Below, piece by piece: positions 36,313 to 45,054 of a stretch of DNA of 64,000 nt; the stretch's first letter is position 1; each line of letters begins with the position of its first letter. The position numbers and the translations under genes were made by a program. The notes under the pieces are model-generated. The model saw nothing but the letters and a program-made list of their open reading frames with translations. It did no database searches and was not told the DNA's origin. Where the stretch lies: NCBI GenBank assembly GCA_963797255.1, contig CAWCOV010000012.1:598997-662996 (forward strand), written 5' to 3'. The DNA comes from JANXZS01 sp963797255 (GTDB taxonomy: Bacteria; Acidobacteriota; Terriglobia; Terriglobales; Acidobacteriaceae).

Positions 36313-37164
36313 ATGAATCGAAGATTGTTAGGTATTCTGCTGAGCGCTTTCGTCATTGCCGCCTTTTGCAGCTTCTTGGTGTATCGCGTAGTCGGCAATC
36401 GTCTTATGTCAGCCCAGCCAAAGAGCACAAAGGTAATCGTGGCTGCTACGGACCTCAAGCTCGGAATGGTACTCCGCGACGCGGACTTGTCCACCGCAGA
36501 GATTTCCGGAACGCTGCCCAAGGGTGCAATTACCAGCCGCGACAAGGCCGTCGGCCGCGGCGTTATCTCGGACATATTCCAGGGCGAGCCAATTCTGGAA
36601 AACAGGTTGGCCGCAGTTGGATCCGGCGGTGGGTTGGCGTCGACCATTCGTCAGGGCATGAGGGCCTGCGCCGTTAAAGTGGACGACGTTGTGGGCGTGG
36701 CAGGCTTTGTTACCCCGGGAATGCGGGTGGATGTTCTAATTTCCGGCAATCCTCCGGGAACAGCGAGCACGACCGAAGGAACACAGGTCAAGACGTTGCT
36801 CCAGAACATCGAGGTCCTGTCGGCGGGTATCAACATCCAGAAGGACTCCGAAGGCAAACCTCAACAAGTCCAGGTAGTTAACTTGCTGGTTACGCCTGAG
36901 CAGGCGGAAGCATTGAGTCTCGCCAGCGCACAAACAAGGATTCAGCTTGTCCTCCGGAATCCGCTGGACACAGACATCGCCAAACCCCCGGGCACTGCTG
37001 TGGCAAGTCTCTTCGCAGACAAGAATGTGGCAACCGTGAAGGCCAAGCCTCCGGTAACGCGTAGAAGCTCTCCAAAACCCGTTTCTCAGGTTTATCTGGT
37101 TGAGGTTTACAACGGGTCGAAAAAGAGTGAACAAAAATTTGTGGATGGTGAGGCCAAACAGTGA
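36313..37164 (+). CDS. cpaB: Flp pilus assembly protein CpaB/RcpC
   Basis: 283 residues. An N-terminal span (6-26) anchors it, then an SAF-type domain (VIVAATDLKLGMVLRDADL, GEPILENRLA) and the RcpC/CpaB domain (GMRACAVKVDDVVGVAGFVTPGMRVDVLISG; NLLVTPEQAEALSLASAQTRIQLVLRNP). It acts in the periplasm with the secretin. First gene of a two-gene operon; its TGA overlaps the GTG of cpaC. Confidence 0.94.
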   Translation: MNRRLLGILLSAFVIAAFCSFLVYRVVGNRLMSAQPKSTKVIVAATDLKLGMVLRDADLSTAEISGTLPKGAITSRDKAVGRGVISDIFQGEPILENRLAAVGSGGGLASTIRQGMRACAVKVDDVVGVAGFVTPGMRVDVLISGNPPGTASTTEGTQVKTLLQNIEVLSAGINIQKDSEGKPQQVQVVNLLVTPEQAEALSLASAQTRIQLVLRNPLDTDIAKPPGTAVASLFADKNVATVKAKPPVTRRSSPKPVSQVYLVEVYNGSKKSEQKFVDGEAKQ

Positions 37165-38738
37165 GCACGAAAGCTGGGTTTATCGTTGCTTTTCTTGGAA
37201 CTTTGTCCTTGGGAGTATGTGCTGAGTTAGGTCTACAGGGCCAGGCGGCAGCTGCACCTCCTCAACCAACTCCGGCCTCCACACAGGATTCCTCGAATGA
37301 TCTTTTTGTTTCGGTGGGCAAGTCCGTGCTGGTCGACAGCGCCCATCAGATTACAAAAGTAGCGCTCGGGTCGGGAGATATCGCGGAAGCTACCGCGGTA
37401 AGCCCCTCTGAGATCATGGTGAATGGTAAGGCTCCGGGAGAGACCACCTTAATCATCTGGGAAGCGGGAGGAAGCCGACAGTTTTTCAACGTAAAGGTTG
37501 GCGCCAGCAGCTTCGCGTCAAATGACCGAATGGATTCATTGCGGCGCGAACTGAGAACAGAGCTTCCCGGCCAAACAGTGAAGGTTAACTCTGAGAATGG
37601 CCTCGTTTTCCTTCGGGGAACCGTAAAGGATCTCAACGCGTCTGATCGTGCAGTACAAATTGCGTCAACAGCGGGTAAGGTCGTCAATCTTCTTTATGTC
37701 AATGTGCCTCCTCCTGCTCCGCAAATTCTTCTGAAGGTGCGTTTTGCAAGTGTCGACCGTACACTCTCAAAGCAATTCGGGATTAATATCTTCAGTCTGG
37801 GCGCGGCCAATACGATCGGCTCCGTTACCACACAGCAATTCAATCCCCCGGGTATAACGGGTGGAGGCGTTGGCAACGGCGGAAGCACTGGAGGAAGTGG
37901 AAGCTCTCCGACAGCGACCCTTTCAAACTTGCTGAATATTTTCATTTACCGTCCGGACATCAATCTCGGCGCAGCGATCAAAGCGCTTGAGGCTCAGGGA
38001 GTGGTACAGATGCTGGCGGAGCCCAACCTGTTGACGGCAAACGGTAAGGAAGCTAGTTTCCTCGCTGGTGGCCAATATCCTTATCCCGTTGTGCAGGGAG
38101 TTTCGGGTTCTGCAACTTCGGCGGTTACGATCCAGTTCCAGGAGTTCGGTGTTCGCTTGAGATTTATCCCGACCGTCACCCCTCGAGGCACAATCCACCT
38201 ACAGGTCGCACCCGAAGTCAGCTCTCTTGATTACGCGAATGGCATCACGATTTCAGGTTTCACGGTCCCGGCGCTTGAGGTTCGGAAGGTCAAGACAGAC
38301 GTGGAACTGAATGAAGGACAGAGCTTCGTTATCGGCGGACTGCTTGATAATCGCGTTACCCAGAATCTGAGCAAGATTCCGTTTCTGGGAGACATTCCGG
38401 TGCTTGGCAAGTTCTTCCAATCGATCGATAAGACGCGAACTAACACCGAGCTCATCGTGATCGTGACACCGGAAATTGTTGCACCAATCCCGGTTGGTGC
38501 TCCCGTGCCGGGCCTGAAGTATCCAGAAGAGTTCTTGCCTTCGAATTCGAATATTCCGATGACGAATCCAGGAGCAAGTGTTACCGGCGTCCAACCGCTG
38601 CCAGCAGCTCCCGCGACAATGCCCGTCGAGGAATTGATTCAGAGTATGAAGGCGGAAAAGCCGCTGGGCGAAGACAAAGGCGGTTACTCCGGCGGAGGTG
38701 CATCGGTAGGTGGTGGAATGACTCCTGCAAACCCGTGA
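37161..38738 (+). CDS. cpaC: Flp pilus secretin CpaC/RcpA
   Basis: 525 residues from a GTG that overlaps the cpaB stop. Signal peptide to about ELGLQGQAAA, then the pilus-formation N-domain (VGKSVLVDSAHQITKVALG), a BON-like segment (ENGLVFLRGTVKDLNASDRAV), and the secretin domain with VVQMLAEPNLLTANGKEASFLAGG and VELNEGQSFVIGGLLDNR ... KIPFLGDIPVLGKFFQS. A Gly/Ser-rich insert at about 230-255 and a C-terminal Pro/Gly tail are extra. It forms the outer-membrane pore for the Flp pilus. Confidence 0.95.
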   Translation: MSTKAGFIVAFLGTLSLGVCAELGLQGQAAAAPPQPTPASTQDSSNDLFVSVGKSVLVDSAHQITKVALGSGDIAEATAVSPSEIMVNGKAPGETTLIIWEAGGSRQFFNVKVGASSFASNDRMDSLRRELRTELPGQTVKVNSENGLVFLRGTVKDLNASDRAVQIASTAGKVVNLLYVNVPPPAPQILLKVRFASVDRTLSKQFGINIFSLGAANTIGSVTTQQFNPPGITGGGVGNGGSTGGSGSSPTATLSNLLNIFIYRPDINLGAAIKALEAQGVVQMLAEPNLLTANGKEASFLAGGQYPYPVVQGVSGSATSAVTIQFQEFGVRLRFIPTVTPRGTIHLQVAPEVSSLDYANGITISGFTVPALEVRKVKTDVELNEGQSFVIGGLLDNRVTQNLSKIPFLGDIPVLGKFFQSIDKTRTNTELIVIVTPEIVAPIPVGAPVPGLKYPEEFLPSNSNIPMTNPGASVTGVQPLPAAPATMPVEELIQSMKAEKPLGEDKGGYSGGGASVGGGMTPANP

Positions 38739-38786
38739 TAGGTGCGAACACGGACCAATGGACCTTCTCTGACTCCCAATTCCAGA

Positions 38787-38834
38787 AAGCACGTTGGCCT
38801 TTCCTTCCGAAACGAAGCGAAGGGCAGCGTGCTT
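38787..38834 (+). terminator. Long hairpin after cpaC
   Basis: AAGCACG (38787-38793) pairs with CGTGCTT (38828-38834), with an inner CCTTC/GAAGG stem. It lies about 50 bp past the secretin stop and probably ends the cpaB-cpaC transcript. The 349-bp gap to the next gene holds only this and the following hairpin. Confidence 0.5.
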
Positions 38835-38962
38835 CAGTGAAACTTCCGCCTATCGGTCTCCGTTTGCCAACTGGCCTCGAGCATTATGGCTTCGCGTGTG
38901 AAGGCGGTGTTCGCGATCCCCACCGGTGGCTTTGATCCTAAATCTTGTGGGCTTAAACGATT

Positions 38963-38992
38963 GCCCGCCGCAGCATATGCGGACGGCGGGGC
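38963..38992 (+). terminator. GC-rich hairpin before the second DUF192 gene
   Basis: GCCCGCCG pairs with CGGCGGGGC (one extra G) around a loop that itself contains the palindrome GCATATGC; the tail CTGTTTCTG is moderately U-rich. A second terminator or an attenuator ahead of the DUF192 gene at 39088. Confidence 0.5.
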
Positions 38993-39087
38993 TGTTTCTG
39001 TAAATGTAAGATTGACTCGCACGGTTGAATCCTGACGCACTCTCGTTTCAAATCGATCGAGTGAGTGGAAGAGGGAAGATAGAAAAC

Positions 39088-39714
39088 GTGATCAGTCTCA
39101 TTCGGAAGATATCTGGAGCAATATTTGGCAAGTCCAGTGCGTCTCTTTCGGCCGTTGATATGCGCCTCAAGATTTTCAATGTCACGCGTCAGGAAGAACT
39201 CGCTGCTGTCGCCGAATCAGCCGCCCGAGGTGCCGACCGGAGAAAAGGCCTGCTGGGGCGCGATGGCCTGATGCCGGGAGAAGGGCTCTGGATTTCCCCA
39301 TGCGAGGCCGTACACACGGTTGGGATGCGATTTCCCATCGATCTCGTCTACATAAGCCGAGACATGCAAGTGAAGAAAGTAAAGAGTGCGGTGCCACCAT
39401 GGCGCATATCGGCCTGCCTGATTGCACACTCTGTAATTGAGCTTCCATCCGGAACGGTTCGAAGAACGAAGACGGCGCGGGGTGACAGGCTGGAAATGTC
39501 CACTGCTTTCCTGGAGAGCAGACAGCCAACCCTGAAGGATGGTTCTTCCGACGTGGTGCAGGAGGCGGCTGAAGCAGCTTCTCCTCGGAAGAAGATAAGT
39601 TTTCGTCCCTTTGCCGAGTTTTTGGTTGTTGGCATCTGCACGTTGATGTTTTCGCTCACTGCGGTTAGGAATTCTCGGATCGCTTCTTGGGAAGAACGCC
39701 GCGGGTACACGTGA
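39088..39714 (+). CDS. Second DUF192 protein, reading into a membrane segment
   Basis: Start chosen as the GTG at 39088 with GAGGGAAG about 10 nt upstream; an earlier TTG exists. The DUF192 core spans about residues 45-145 (RKGLLGRDGLMPGEGLWISP, HTVGMRFPIDLVYI, SVIELPSGTVRRTKTARGD). After a charged linker the frame enters FRPFAEFLVVGICTLMFSLTAV, which is the first span of the GT87-like protein that follows, and stops by frameshift at 39714. So this is either a DUF192 gene whose stop is lost or a DUF192-GT87 fusion. Paralogue of the product at 30806. Confidence 0.75.
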   Translation: MISLIRKISGAIFGKSSASLSAVDMRLKIFNVTRQEELAAVAESAARGADRRKGLLGRDGLMPGEGLWISPCEAVHTVGMRFPIDLVYISRDMQVKKVKSAVPPWRISACLIAHSVIELPSGTVRRTKTARGDRLEMSTAFLESRQPTLKDGSSDVVQEAAEAASPRKKISFRPFAEFLVVGICTLMFSLTAVRNSRIASWEERRGYT

Positions 39715-40748
39715 CTTTGTCGAATATTGGGCCTCGGGAAAGCAGCTTGCGCATCGTGCAGACCCTTACGATGTTGGTTCCATCACTCAACTCGAGAGAT
39801 CTGTTGGGTTTCCAGCCGGAAGTTCCAGCGATGGTCATGGCGAATCCTCCATCAGCCCTGTTGCTGGTTTATCCGCTGGGTTTCCTGGGTGCAACAGCTG
39901 CGGAGTTGTTGTGGCTTCTTCTTTTGCTGATCAGCCTGGTCATTTCGGTAAGAATCGTCTGGAAGTTGCACGGCAGTCCAAAGAACCTGGTGCATCTCCT
40001 CGGCTATTCGTTTGTACCGGTGCTCTCCTGCATCTTGTCCGGGCCAGGTGACGATCTTCATACTTCTTGGCTTGGCCTTGTTTCTGAGATTTCATCGATC
40101 CAGTCCATTTTTCGCTGGAGTTTCTTTGTGGCTTTGTATGTTGAAGCCGCACCTCTTCGTGCCTTTTGGCGTGGTGCTGATCCTGTGGGCCATCCTTACC
40201 CGAAGCTATAAGATACTGGTGGGAGCGACGGCTTCTCTCGTCGTGAGCACGCTGATCATTATGGTTGTCGATCCGCACGTCTGGGGCCAGTACCTGCAGA
40301 TGATGAAGACTGCGCGAGTGGACCGCTTAGCGATTCCATGTCTGAGTGTGATTCTGCGTCGCTTGGTGATCCCACACACCGCTTGGATTCAGTGTCTGCC
40401 GGTCGGTCTAGGCTGCATTTGGGCGATTTATTACTTCCTGAAGCACCGCGAGAAGTGGAATTGGGTGGAACACGGCTCGCCCCTTATGCTGGTTTCTGTG
40501 TCTGCTGGCTCCCTATACATGGTTCATGGACCAGGCAGTCCTCATTCCAGCGGTCTTACACGGTGCATATGTGAATCGTTCCAGAACCTTGTTCTGTGTT
40601 CTTGCACTTGCGAGCGCCGTCGGTGGAGATCGGGATATTCAAGGATATTTCGTTGCTGCATTCTCCTTTTTATCTCTGGACGGCACCGGGTTGGCTTGCC
40701 TGGTATCTTCTGGCAACTCGGCCCACTCAGGTGACCGAAGCTGGCTAA
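39553..40748 (+). pseudogene. GT87-like polytopic membrane protein, copy 1, about five frameshifts
   Basis: Fragments in three frames align end to end with the downstream copy: EFLVVGICTLMFSLTAV, then DFVEYWASGKQLAHRADPYD, then ANPPSALLLVYPLGFLGATAA, GYSFVPVLSCILSG, then WLCMLKPHLFVPFGVVLILW, and last MDQAVLIPAVLHGAYVNRS, with an end at 40748. Removing one base at each of five joins (near 39669, 39820, 40040, 40505, 40625) restores about 397 residues. The family resembles GT87/DUF2029 mannosyl-type transferases using lipid-linked sugars; a role in glycosylating pilus or envelope material is inferred. The start (GTG 39553) is uncertain because of possible fusion to DUF192. Confidence 0.7.
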
Positions 40749-40836
40749 ATGGCCAGGGTGATGCGCTAAGCGGGTGAGTGCAGGGATAATGTTATGGCGT
40801 TCATGGCGTGACCCGGCAGCCGGTAGAGGGATTTAC

Positions 40837-41975
40837 ATGAAGACATATCGAGAAATCCGCCGAGCTGCCGTGGAATTCTTGGTTGTTGGTCTTTGTACAT
40901 TCATGTTTGCTCTGACCGCCCTGGGCATCTGTGTATCGATCCTGGGATCGGACGTCGCCGGGTCGCACGACTTTGCCTCGTATTGGGCATCCGGGAAAGA
41001 TGCTCGTAAAACATGCGAACCCTTATGACAGGGATGCCATCCTCCAGTTGGAGCGTTCTCTCGGTCTTCCTTCCGGTATTCCACCACTCATTATGCGGAA
41101 CCCACCATTTGGATTGGTTCTGGCGCTTCCGCTCGGGTTTGTCGGCCCAAAGACGGGCAGTCTGCTTTGGTTTCTGCTCTCTCTTTCTTGCCTTGTGGCC
41201 TCCGTTCGAATGGTTTGGTCCATGCACGGTCGTCCGAAGAACCATCTGCACTGGCTCGGCTATTCTTTCGTGCCTGTCTTGGCGTGCCTTCTTGCGGGAC
41301 AGATGTCACTGTTGATTTTGCTAGGACTTGGTCCTTTTCTTGCGTTGGTATCAGGGACGACCATTTCTTGCAGGGATGGCACTCTGGCTTTGTATGTTGA
41401 AGCCGCACCTTTTCCTGCCATTTGGTGTCGTTTTACTCGCTTGGGTGATCGTCACCCGAGGATACAAAATTCTGCTCGGAGCGGTGGTCACTTTGAGCGT
41501 AAGCACCGGAATTGTTTTCCTTTTGGACCCACTTATCTGGGTGCAGTACGGCGAAATGTATCGAACGGAGAGCATAGGAACGATGACTCCGTGCTTAAGC
41601 ATCCTGCTAAGGCAGAGCTTGAGCCCGAATGGCGTGTGGCTGCAATTTGCGCCTGCGGTAATCGGCTGCGTCTGGTCGCTTGGCTACTTTCGAAAACATC
41701 AGCACCACTGGGATTGGTTGAAACATGGTTCGCTTCTAATGCTTGTCTCTGTCCTCGTGGCCCCTTATTCCTGGTTGTACGATCAGGCAATCCTGATACC
41801 GGCGATATTGCATGGCATGTACTACACCCGTTCCCGAAATCTAATCGCGATAGTGGCTCTGGCCAGTGCGATTGTCGAAATCGGGTCTATCGGAGGACTG
41901 GGCCTGCTGCATTCAGTGTTCTTTTTATGGACGGCTCCAGCATGGCTCGCCTGGTATCTTTTCGACGAGCTCTAA
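40837..41975 (+). pseudogene. GT87-like polytopic membrane protein, copy 2, two frameshifts
   Basis: ATG at 40837; segments EFLVVGLCTFMFALTALGICV, HDFASYWASGK, then (new frame) KHANPYDRDAILQLERSLG and IMRNPPFGLVLALPLGF, then (third frame) FLRWYQGRPFLAGMALWLC and LKPHLFLPFGVVLLAWVI to the stop at 41975. One extra A near 40997 and one extra C near 41334 explain both breaks; the length is 2 modulo 3 as expected. About 378 residues with nine or ten spans when restored. Tandem paralogue of the preceding gene; same inferred role as a lipid-linked glycosyltransferase. Substrate unknown. Confidence 0.75.
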
Positions 41976-42171
41976 ATTTGCTGCAAGTGCAGACGACACT
42001 TCAAATCATGAAAATCGCGGCGATTCTGTGCTCAATCTGACTGAAAGTTCGCCGGCCGCGGTCGAATTGTTTGAATGCTAAGTCAGAGAGGAGCACGGGG
42101 GTGTTGCAAAGGCTGAACTCAGCTGTGAGGCTGACTCAGAGAACTACCCACGGAGGCTCCTCAGAGAGATT

Positions 42172-43215
42172 ATGTATTACATCGGACTTGACGTTCACAA
42201 GAAGACGATCAGTTATTGCGTGAAGGATGCTGCCGGCAAGATCCATCAGGAAGGCAAGATCGGATCGACGCGACGCGAACTTGATGCCTGGATCAAGACG
42301 CTTCCCCAACCCCGGATGATGGCCATGGAAGCGACGATTTTCACTGGCTGGATCTACGATCACCTGCTTCCGCACGCCGAAAAGGTGAAGGTTGCGCATC
42401 CACTGATGTTGCGCGCTATAGCCGCGGCGAAGAGGAAGAACGACAAGATCGATGCCAGCAAGATAGCCGACTGCCTTCGATGTGATTTTCTTCCGGAGTG
42501 CTATATGACTTCGACCGAGATCCGCGACCGGCGACGAACACTTCGCTATCGCGGACTGCTGGTGAAGCAGATGGTTCAGATGAAGAACCGGATCTCGGGC
42601 CTGTTGATGGAGACCGGTGTGAGCTACAACAAGCAGCGACTGCATAAGGTGGGCTACTTCACCGAGTTGATGTCGAGCAACGAAGAGATCGACTGTGTCA
42701 GGCCGCTGTTGAAGCTGAGCCGGGAGGCGATTGCTCGGTCGCAGAAGCTGGACTATGCGCTGGTCAGCTCTCTGGAGCGCGACCCATTACTGGCGGAGCG
42801 ACTGGATCGGTTGAGAACGGTTCCCGGAGTCGGTCCAATTACCGCGCTGACCTGGGCACTGGAGATCGGCGATGTAGCACGTTTCCAATCGATCAAACAG
42901 GCCATCAGTTATTGCGGATTGTGCGGAGCGGAGAAGAGTTCGGCTGACAAGGTCATGCGCACGCCCATTTCCAAGCAGCGCAACAAGCACATTCAACAAG
43001 TGCTGATTGAAGCTGCCAAGCTTGCACCGAGGCAGAGCCATGAATTGGCCTTGATCTACGAAAAGGAAAAACAGAGAGGCAATCGCAACCGCGCCACACT
43101 GGCCGTAGCCAGGAAGATGGTGGCCTGGCTGGTTGCGGTCGAACGCAGAAAACAGGACTTTGTGCCTGCCGAGGATTTTGGAGGCACGCGTGGCAGCGTA
43201 AAAACGTGCCCATGA
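42172..43215 (+). CDS. IS110-family transposase (insertion sequence)
   Basis: 347 residues, full length. The N-terminal RuvC-like DEDD domain shows YIGLDVHKK (Asp6), MEATIF (Glu53) and KNDKIDASKIAD (Asp92, Asp95). The C-terminal Transposase_20 part has RLRTVPGVGPITALTWALEIG and AISYCGLCGAE with the serine used in the two-part active site of this family expected nearby (EKSSADK). IS110 elements lack classical terminal inverted repeats and encode a bridge RNA in a non-coding end; candidate stretches are 41976-42171 and 43216-43480. I cannot set the element boundaries. It has moved into the Tad locus between the GT87 genes and the pilins. Confidence 0.92.
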   Translation: MYYIGLDVHKKTISYCVKDAAGKIHQEGKIGSTRRELDAWIKTLPQPRMMAMEATIFTGWIYDHLLPHAEKVKVAHPLMLRAIAAAKRKNDKIDASKIADCLRCDFLPECYMTSTEIRDRRRTLRYRGLLVKQMVQMKNRISGLLMETGVSYNKQRLHKVGYFTELMSSNEEIDCVRPLLKLSREAIARSQKLDYALVSSLERDPLLAERLDRLRTVPGVGPITALTWALEIGDVARFQSIKQAISYCGLCGAEKSSADKVMRTPISKQRNKHIQQVLIEAAKLAPRQSHELALIYEKEKQRGNRNRATLAVARKMVAWLVAVERRKQDFVPAEDFGGTRGSVKTCP

Positions 43216-44250
43216 ATAATAAACATCAGGATTCTTCCGATGCGCAGACTGCCAGGTCCCGCAAGTTGCCCACTGTGCGATGGAGGTCACACTCCGGAGG
43301 CTCACTTCGAATTGTTTCGGGACTGGCAGAGAACACAAACTCAATCTTCTGTGCGGACTCTTCGGAGTCTTGGACAGCAAATGGATGTGTGGTTCTGCTT
43401 GAAGCAGGAATCATCGGCCGAGAGGCACTGTTGCGTAACGGTAGATTCTGATCAGTTCAACCGCGCGCCCTCCGGAGCGCGCCTGGGAATCCTGTGCTTT
43501 TCTCTTGACTTGGACTTACATAGATGTGAGCAAAGGATTGCCAAGGTTGGCGCTGGAGGCGAAGATTAGGAAAAGCTATTCCTACGAACCTTTACGATCG
43601 TCAGTTTTGTTGTGTTTGGCGTAATGATGGGGTTGCCGCTTTTCGGGCGTTAAAGAATAGCGAAGCGCCATTCGTGGGACCGCATGCTTTCGTCAGTGCG
43701 GATGTATCTCCCTCCGACCGTATTTCGCAAACGGTTCATCCGTCAGATTGTCCGCAAGATGGTAGATTTTCGTGGCTCTGGCGGGGATTTAACTCGTCGC
43801 TTTGTCAAAACCAAGGATCGTCCAAGACTATGACCCTGAGAGGCTTACTTGATTTTCTCTCAATAGTAAGATTGCTACGGAGCTCGGATCTTCAATGTTG
43901 ACACCCCTTGACTCGACAGTACCAATCTATGCGATCGTCATTATCATTCGGGGAATTGAATGGAGACAGATTGCAGAGCTAGATAGAACAAGGTTCGGCA
44001 GGGGTTCCCAACTTGTCCCCATCTATTCGGTTTTTCCACAATTTCCTGCATGCAGAGTTTCTAGTGCGGCCAGGAGAATAATTGAATTGTCCGGTTGCTG
44101 TGCTCACGCAACTTCAGTGAGTCGTTTTGTGACTTCCGAGAATTCTTCCCGACAGATAAGACGAATTTCTCATTGTTAATGAATGACTTAGGTAACTCTT
44201 GAGCGAGCGGGTAGCGCAACTTGAAGGCAATTTGTGTCATCCCGCGTAGG
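43216..44250 (+). other. Gene-poor region after the IS110 transposase
   Basis: About 1 kb without a confident gene. An open frame at 43240-43569 (109 residues, start MRRLPGPASCPLCDGGHTP) has a CxxC but no other recognisable feature and the composition of chance reading; it may be a fragment. A hairpin of GCGCG/CGCGC lies near 43474-43490. The first part may carry the IS110 right end. Several short frames further on show no family signal. Confidence 0.45.
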
Positions 44251-44308
44251 CGTAACAGGCGTGCTGTATACGGGTGTTCACATGGCGTTACTACCTAGAT
44301 CCCGTAAC
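44251..44308 (+). promoter_or_regulatory. CGTAAC/CGTTAC elements upstream of the pilin promoter
   Basis: CGTAAC at 44251-44256, CGTTAC at 44286-44291 and CGTAAC at 44303-44308 lie 37-95 bp before the sigma-54 promoter. The same hexamer family is clustered upstream of the sigma-54 activator gene. Candidate upstream activating sites; unproven. Confidence 0.4.
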
Positions 44309-44344
44309 TCGATGATTTTTAAAGATGACTCAATAGCACGAAAG

Positions 44345-44360
44345 TGGTGCTTCAGTTGCC
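44345..44360 (+). promoter_or_regulatory. Sigma-54 promoter of the first Flp pilin gene
   Basis: TGGTGC-TTCAG-TTGCC with exact GG-N10-GC spacing, 60 nt before the flp start; transcription would begin near 44371. Confidence 0.7.
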
Positions 44361-44419
44361 ATATAGAAGGCATGCCCCGCCTGCGGTTGGGGAAATTGAA
44401 CTTCCTTGGAGAAAACACA

Positions 44420-44617
44420 ATGAACGATATGTTGCTCAAGCTGTCCATCAAAATGAAGTCCCTGATCGAAGACGAACAGGGTCAGGATTTGATCGAGTAC
44501 GCCCTCGTCGTCGCACTTATCGCCTTCGCAGCTACCGCGGGCATGACAACTCTTGCCACCAACATCAACGCCGCTTTTGGAAAAATTGGTTCCAGGCTCC
44601 TGACAGCTATCACGTAG
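44420..44617 (+). CDS. flp: Flp-type major pilin, copy 1
   Basis: 65 residues from the ATG at 44420 with GGAG 8 nt upstream. A short basic/acidic leader ends EDEQG, and the prepilin peptidase would cut before QDLIEYAL, leaving the Flp motif with Glu at +5 followed by Tyr. The 20-residue hydrophobic helix (ALVVALIAFAATAGMTTLA) and a short C-terminus are standard for Flp subunits. Polymerised by the TadA/B/C machine into the type IVc fibre. Followed by a strong hairpin and then a second, nearly identical pilin gene. Confidence 0.94.
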   Translation: MNDMLLKLSIKMKSLIEDEQGQDLIEYALVVALIAFAATAGMTTLATNINAAFGKIGSRLLTAIT

Positions 44618-44666
44618 AAGTTGCGAAAAAAATCGGACAGCATAAATGATACTGTCTCGCCTTTTG

Positions 44667-44712
44667 GGGAGAGATACGCATAGAGGGCTGACCAGGCTTG
44701 GCGTACTCTCCC
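44667..44712 (+). terminator. 12-bp hairpin between the two pilin genes
   Basis: GGGAGAG-a-TACGC (44667-44679) pairs with GCGTA-CTCTCCC (44701-44712) around a 21-nt loop, followed by TT. Probably terminates or processes the first pilin transcript and stabilises its 3' end. A related hairpin follows the second pilin gene. Confidence 0.65.
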
Positions 44713-44754
44713 TTAGACCTCAATGGCGGTAAATGCCAAAAAGGAGTCTTTGAG

Positions 44755-44952
44755 ATGGAGTTTAAATTTTGGAGTCTCTATAGCAGGATACAGAAAGTCC
44801 TGAAGGCGGAGGAAGGTCAGGATCTGATCGAGTACGCACTTGTGGTAGCGCTCATTGCCTTCGCAGCAACTGCCGGCATGACAACACTTGCCACCAACAT
44901 CAATGATGTATTCACCAAGATCGGCAGCAGGCTCACTACCACGATTACGTAG
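44755..44952 (+). CDS. flp: Flp-type major pilin, copy 2
   Basis: 65 residues, ATG at 44755 with AAGGAG 8 nt upstream. Leader MEFKFWSLYSRIQKVLKAEEG, then QDLIEYALVVALIAFAAT identical to copy 1, and ATNIN-DVFTKIGSRLTTTIT, differing from copy 1 mainly in the leader and last 15 residues. A recent tandem duplication with divergent leaders; it may be used as an alternative or minor subunit. The separating hairpin suggests different expression levels. Confidence 0.94.
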   Translation: MEFKFWSLYSRIQKVLKAEEGQDLIEYALVVALIAFAATAGMTTLATNINDVFTKIGSRLTTTIT

Positions 44953-44980
44953 TTTGCTGGACCGAGGTATCAGAAATTTC

Positions 44981-45022
44981 AGGGAGAGCAGCAGGGAGCG
45001 AGAATAGCTCCTGCGTACTCTC
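44981..45022 (+). terminator. Hairpin after the second pilin gene
   Basis: GGGAGAG-CAGGGAGC pairs with GCTCCTG-cgta-CTCTCCC around a 7-nt loop. The outer arms GGGAGAG/CTCTCCC repeat those of the hairpin after copy 1, so the terminator was duplicated with the gene. It precedes the glycosyltransferase gene at 45055. Confidence 0.62.
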
Positions 45023-45054
45023 CCTCAAGTCATTAGAGTTCGGAGAATTTGTTC

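Noticed and set aside
39712..39714. A second Sec codon at the end of the DUF192 frame
   Set aside because: The downstream similarity continues in a different frame, so this is a frameshift, not UGA recoding.
14706..42000. Programmed ribosomal frameshifting as an explanation of the broken genes
   Set aside because: Breaks lack a common slippery motif or stop context and occur many times per gene; error or decay explains them better.
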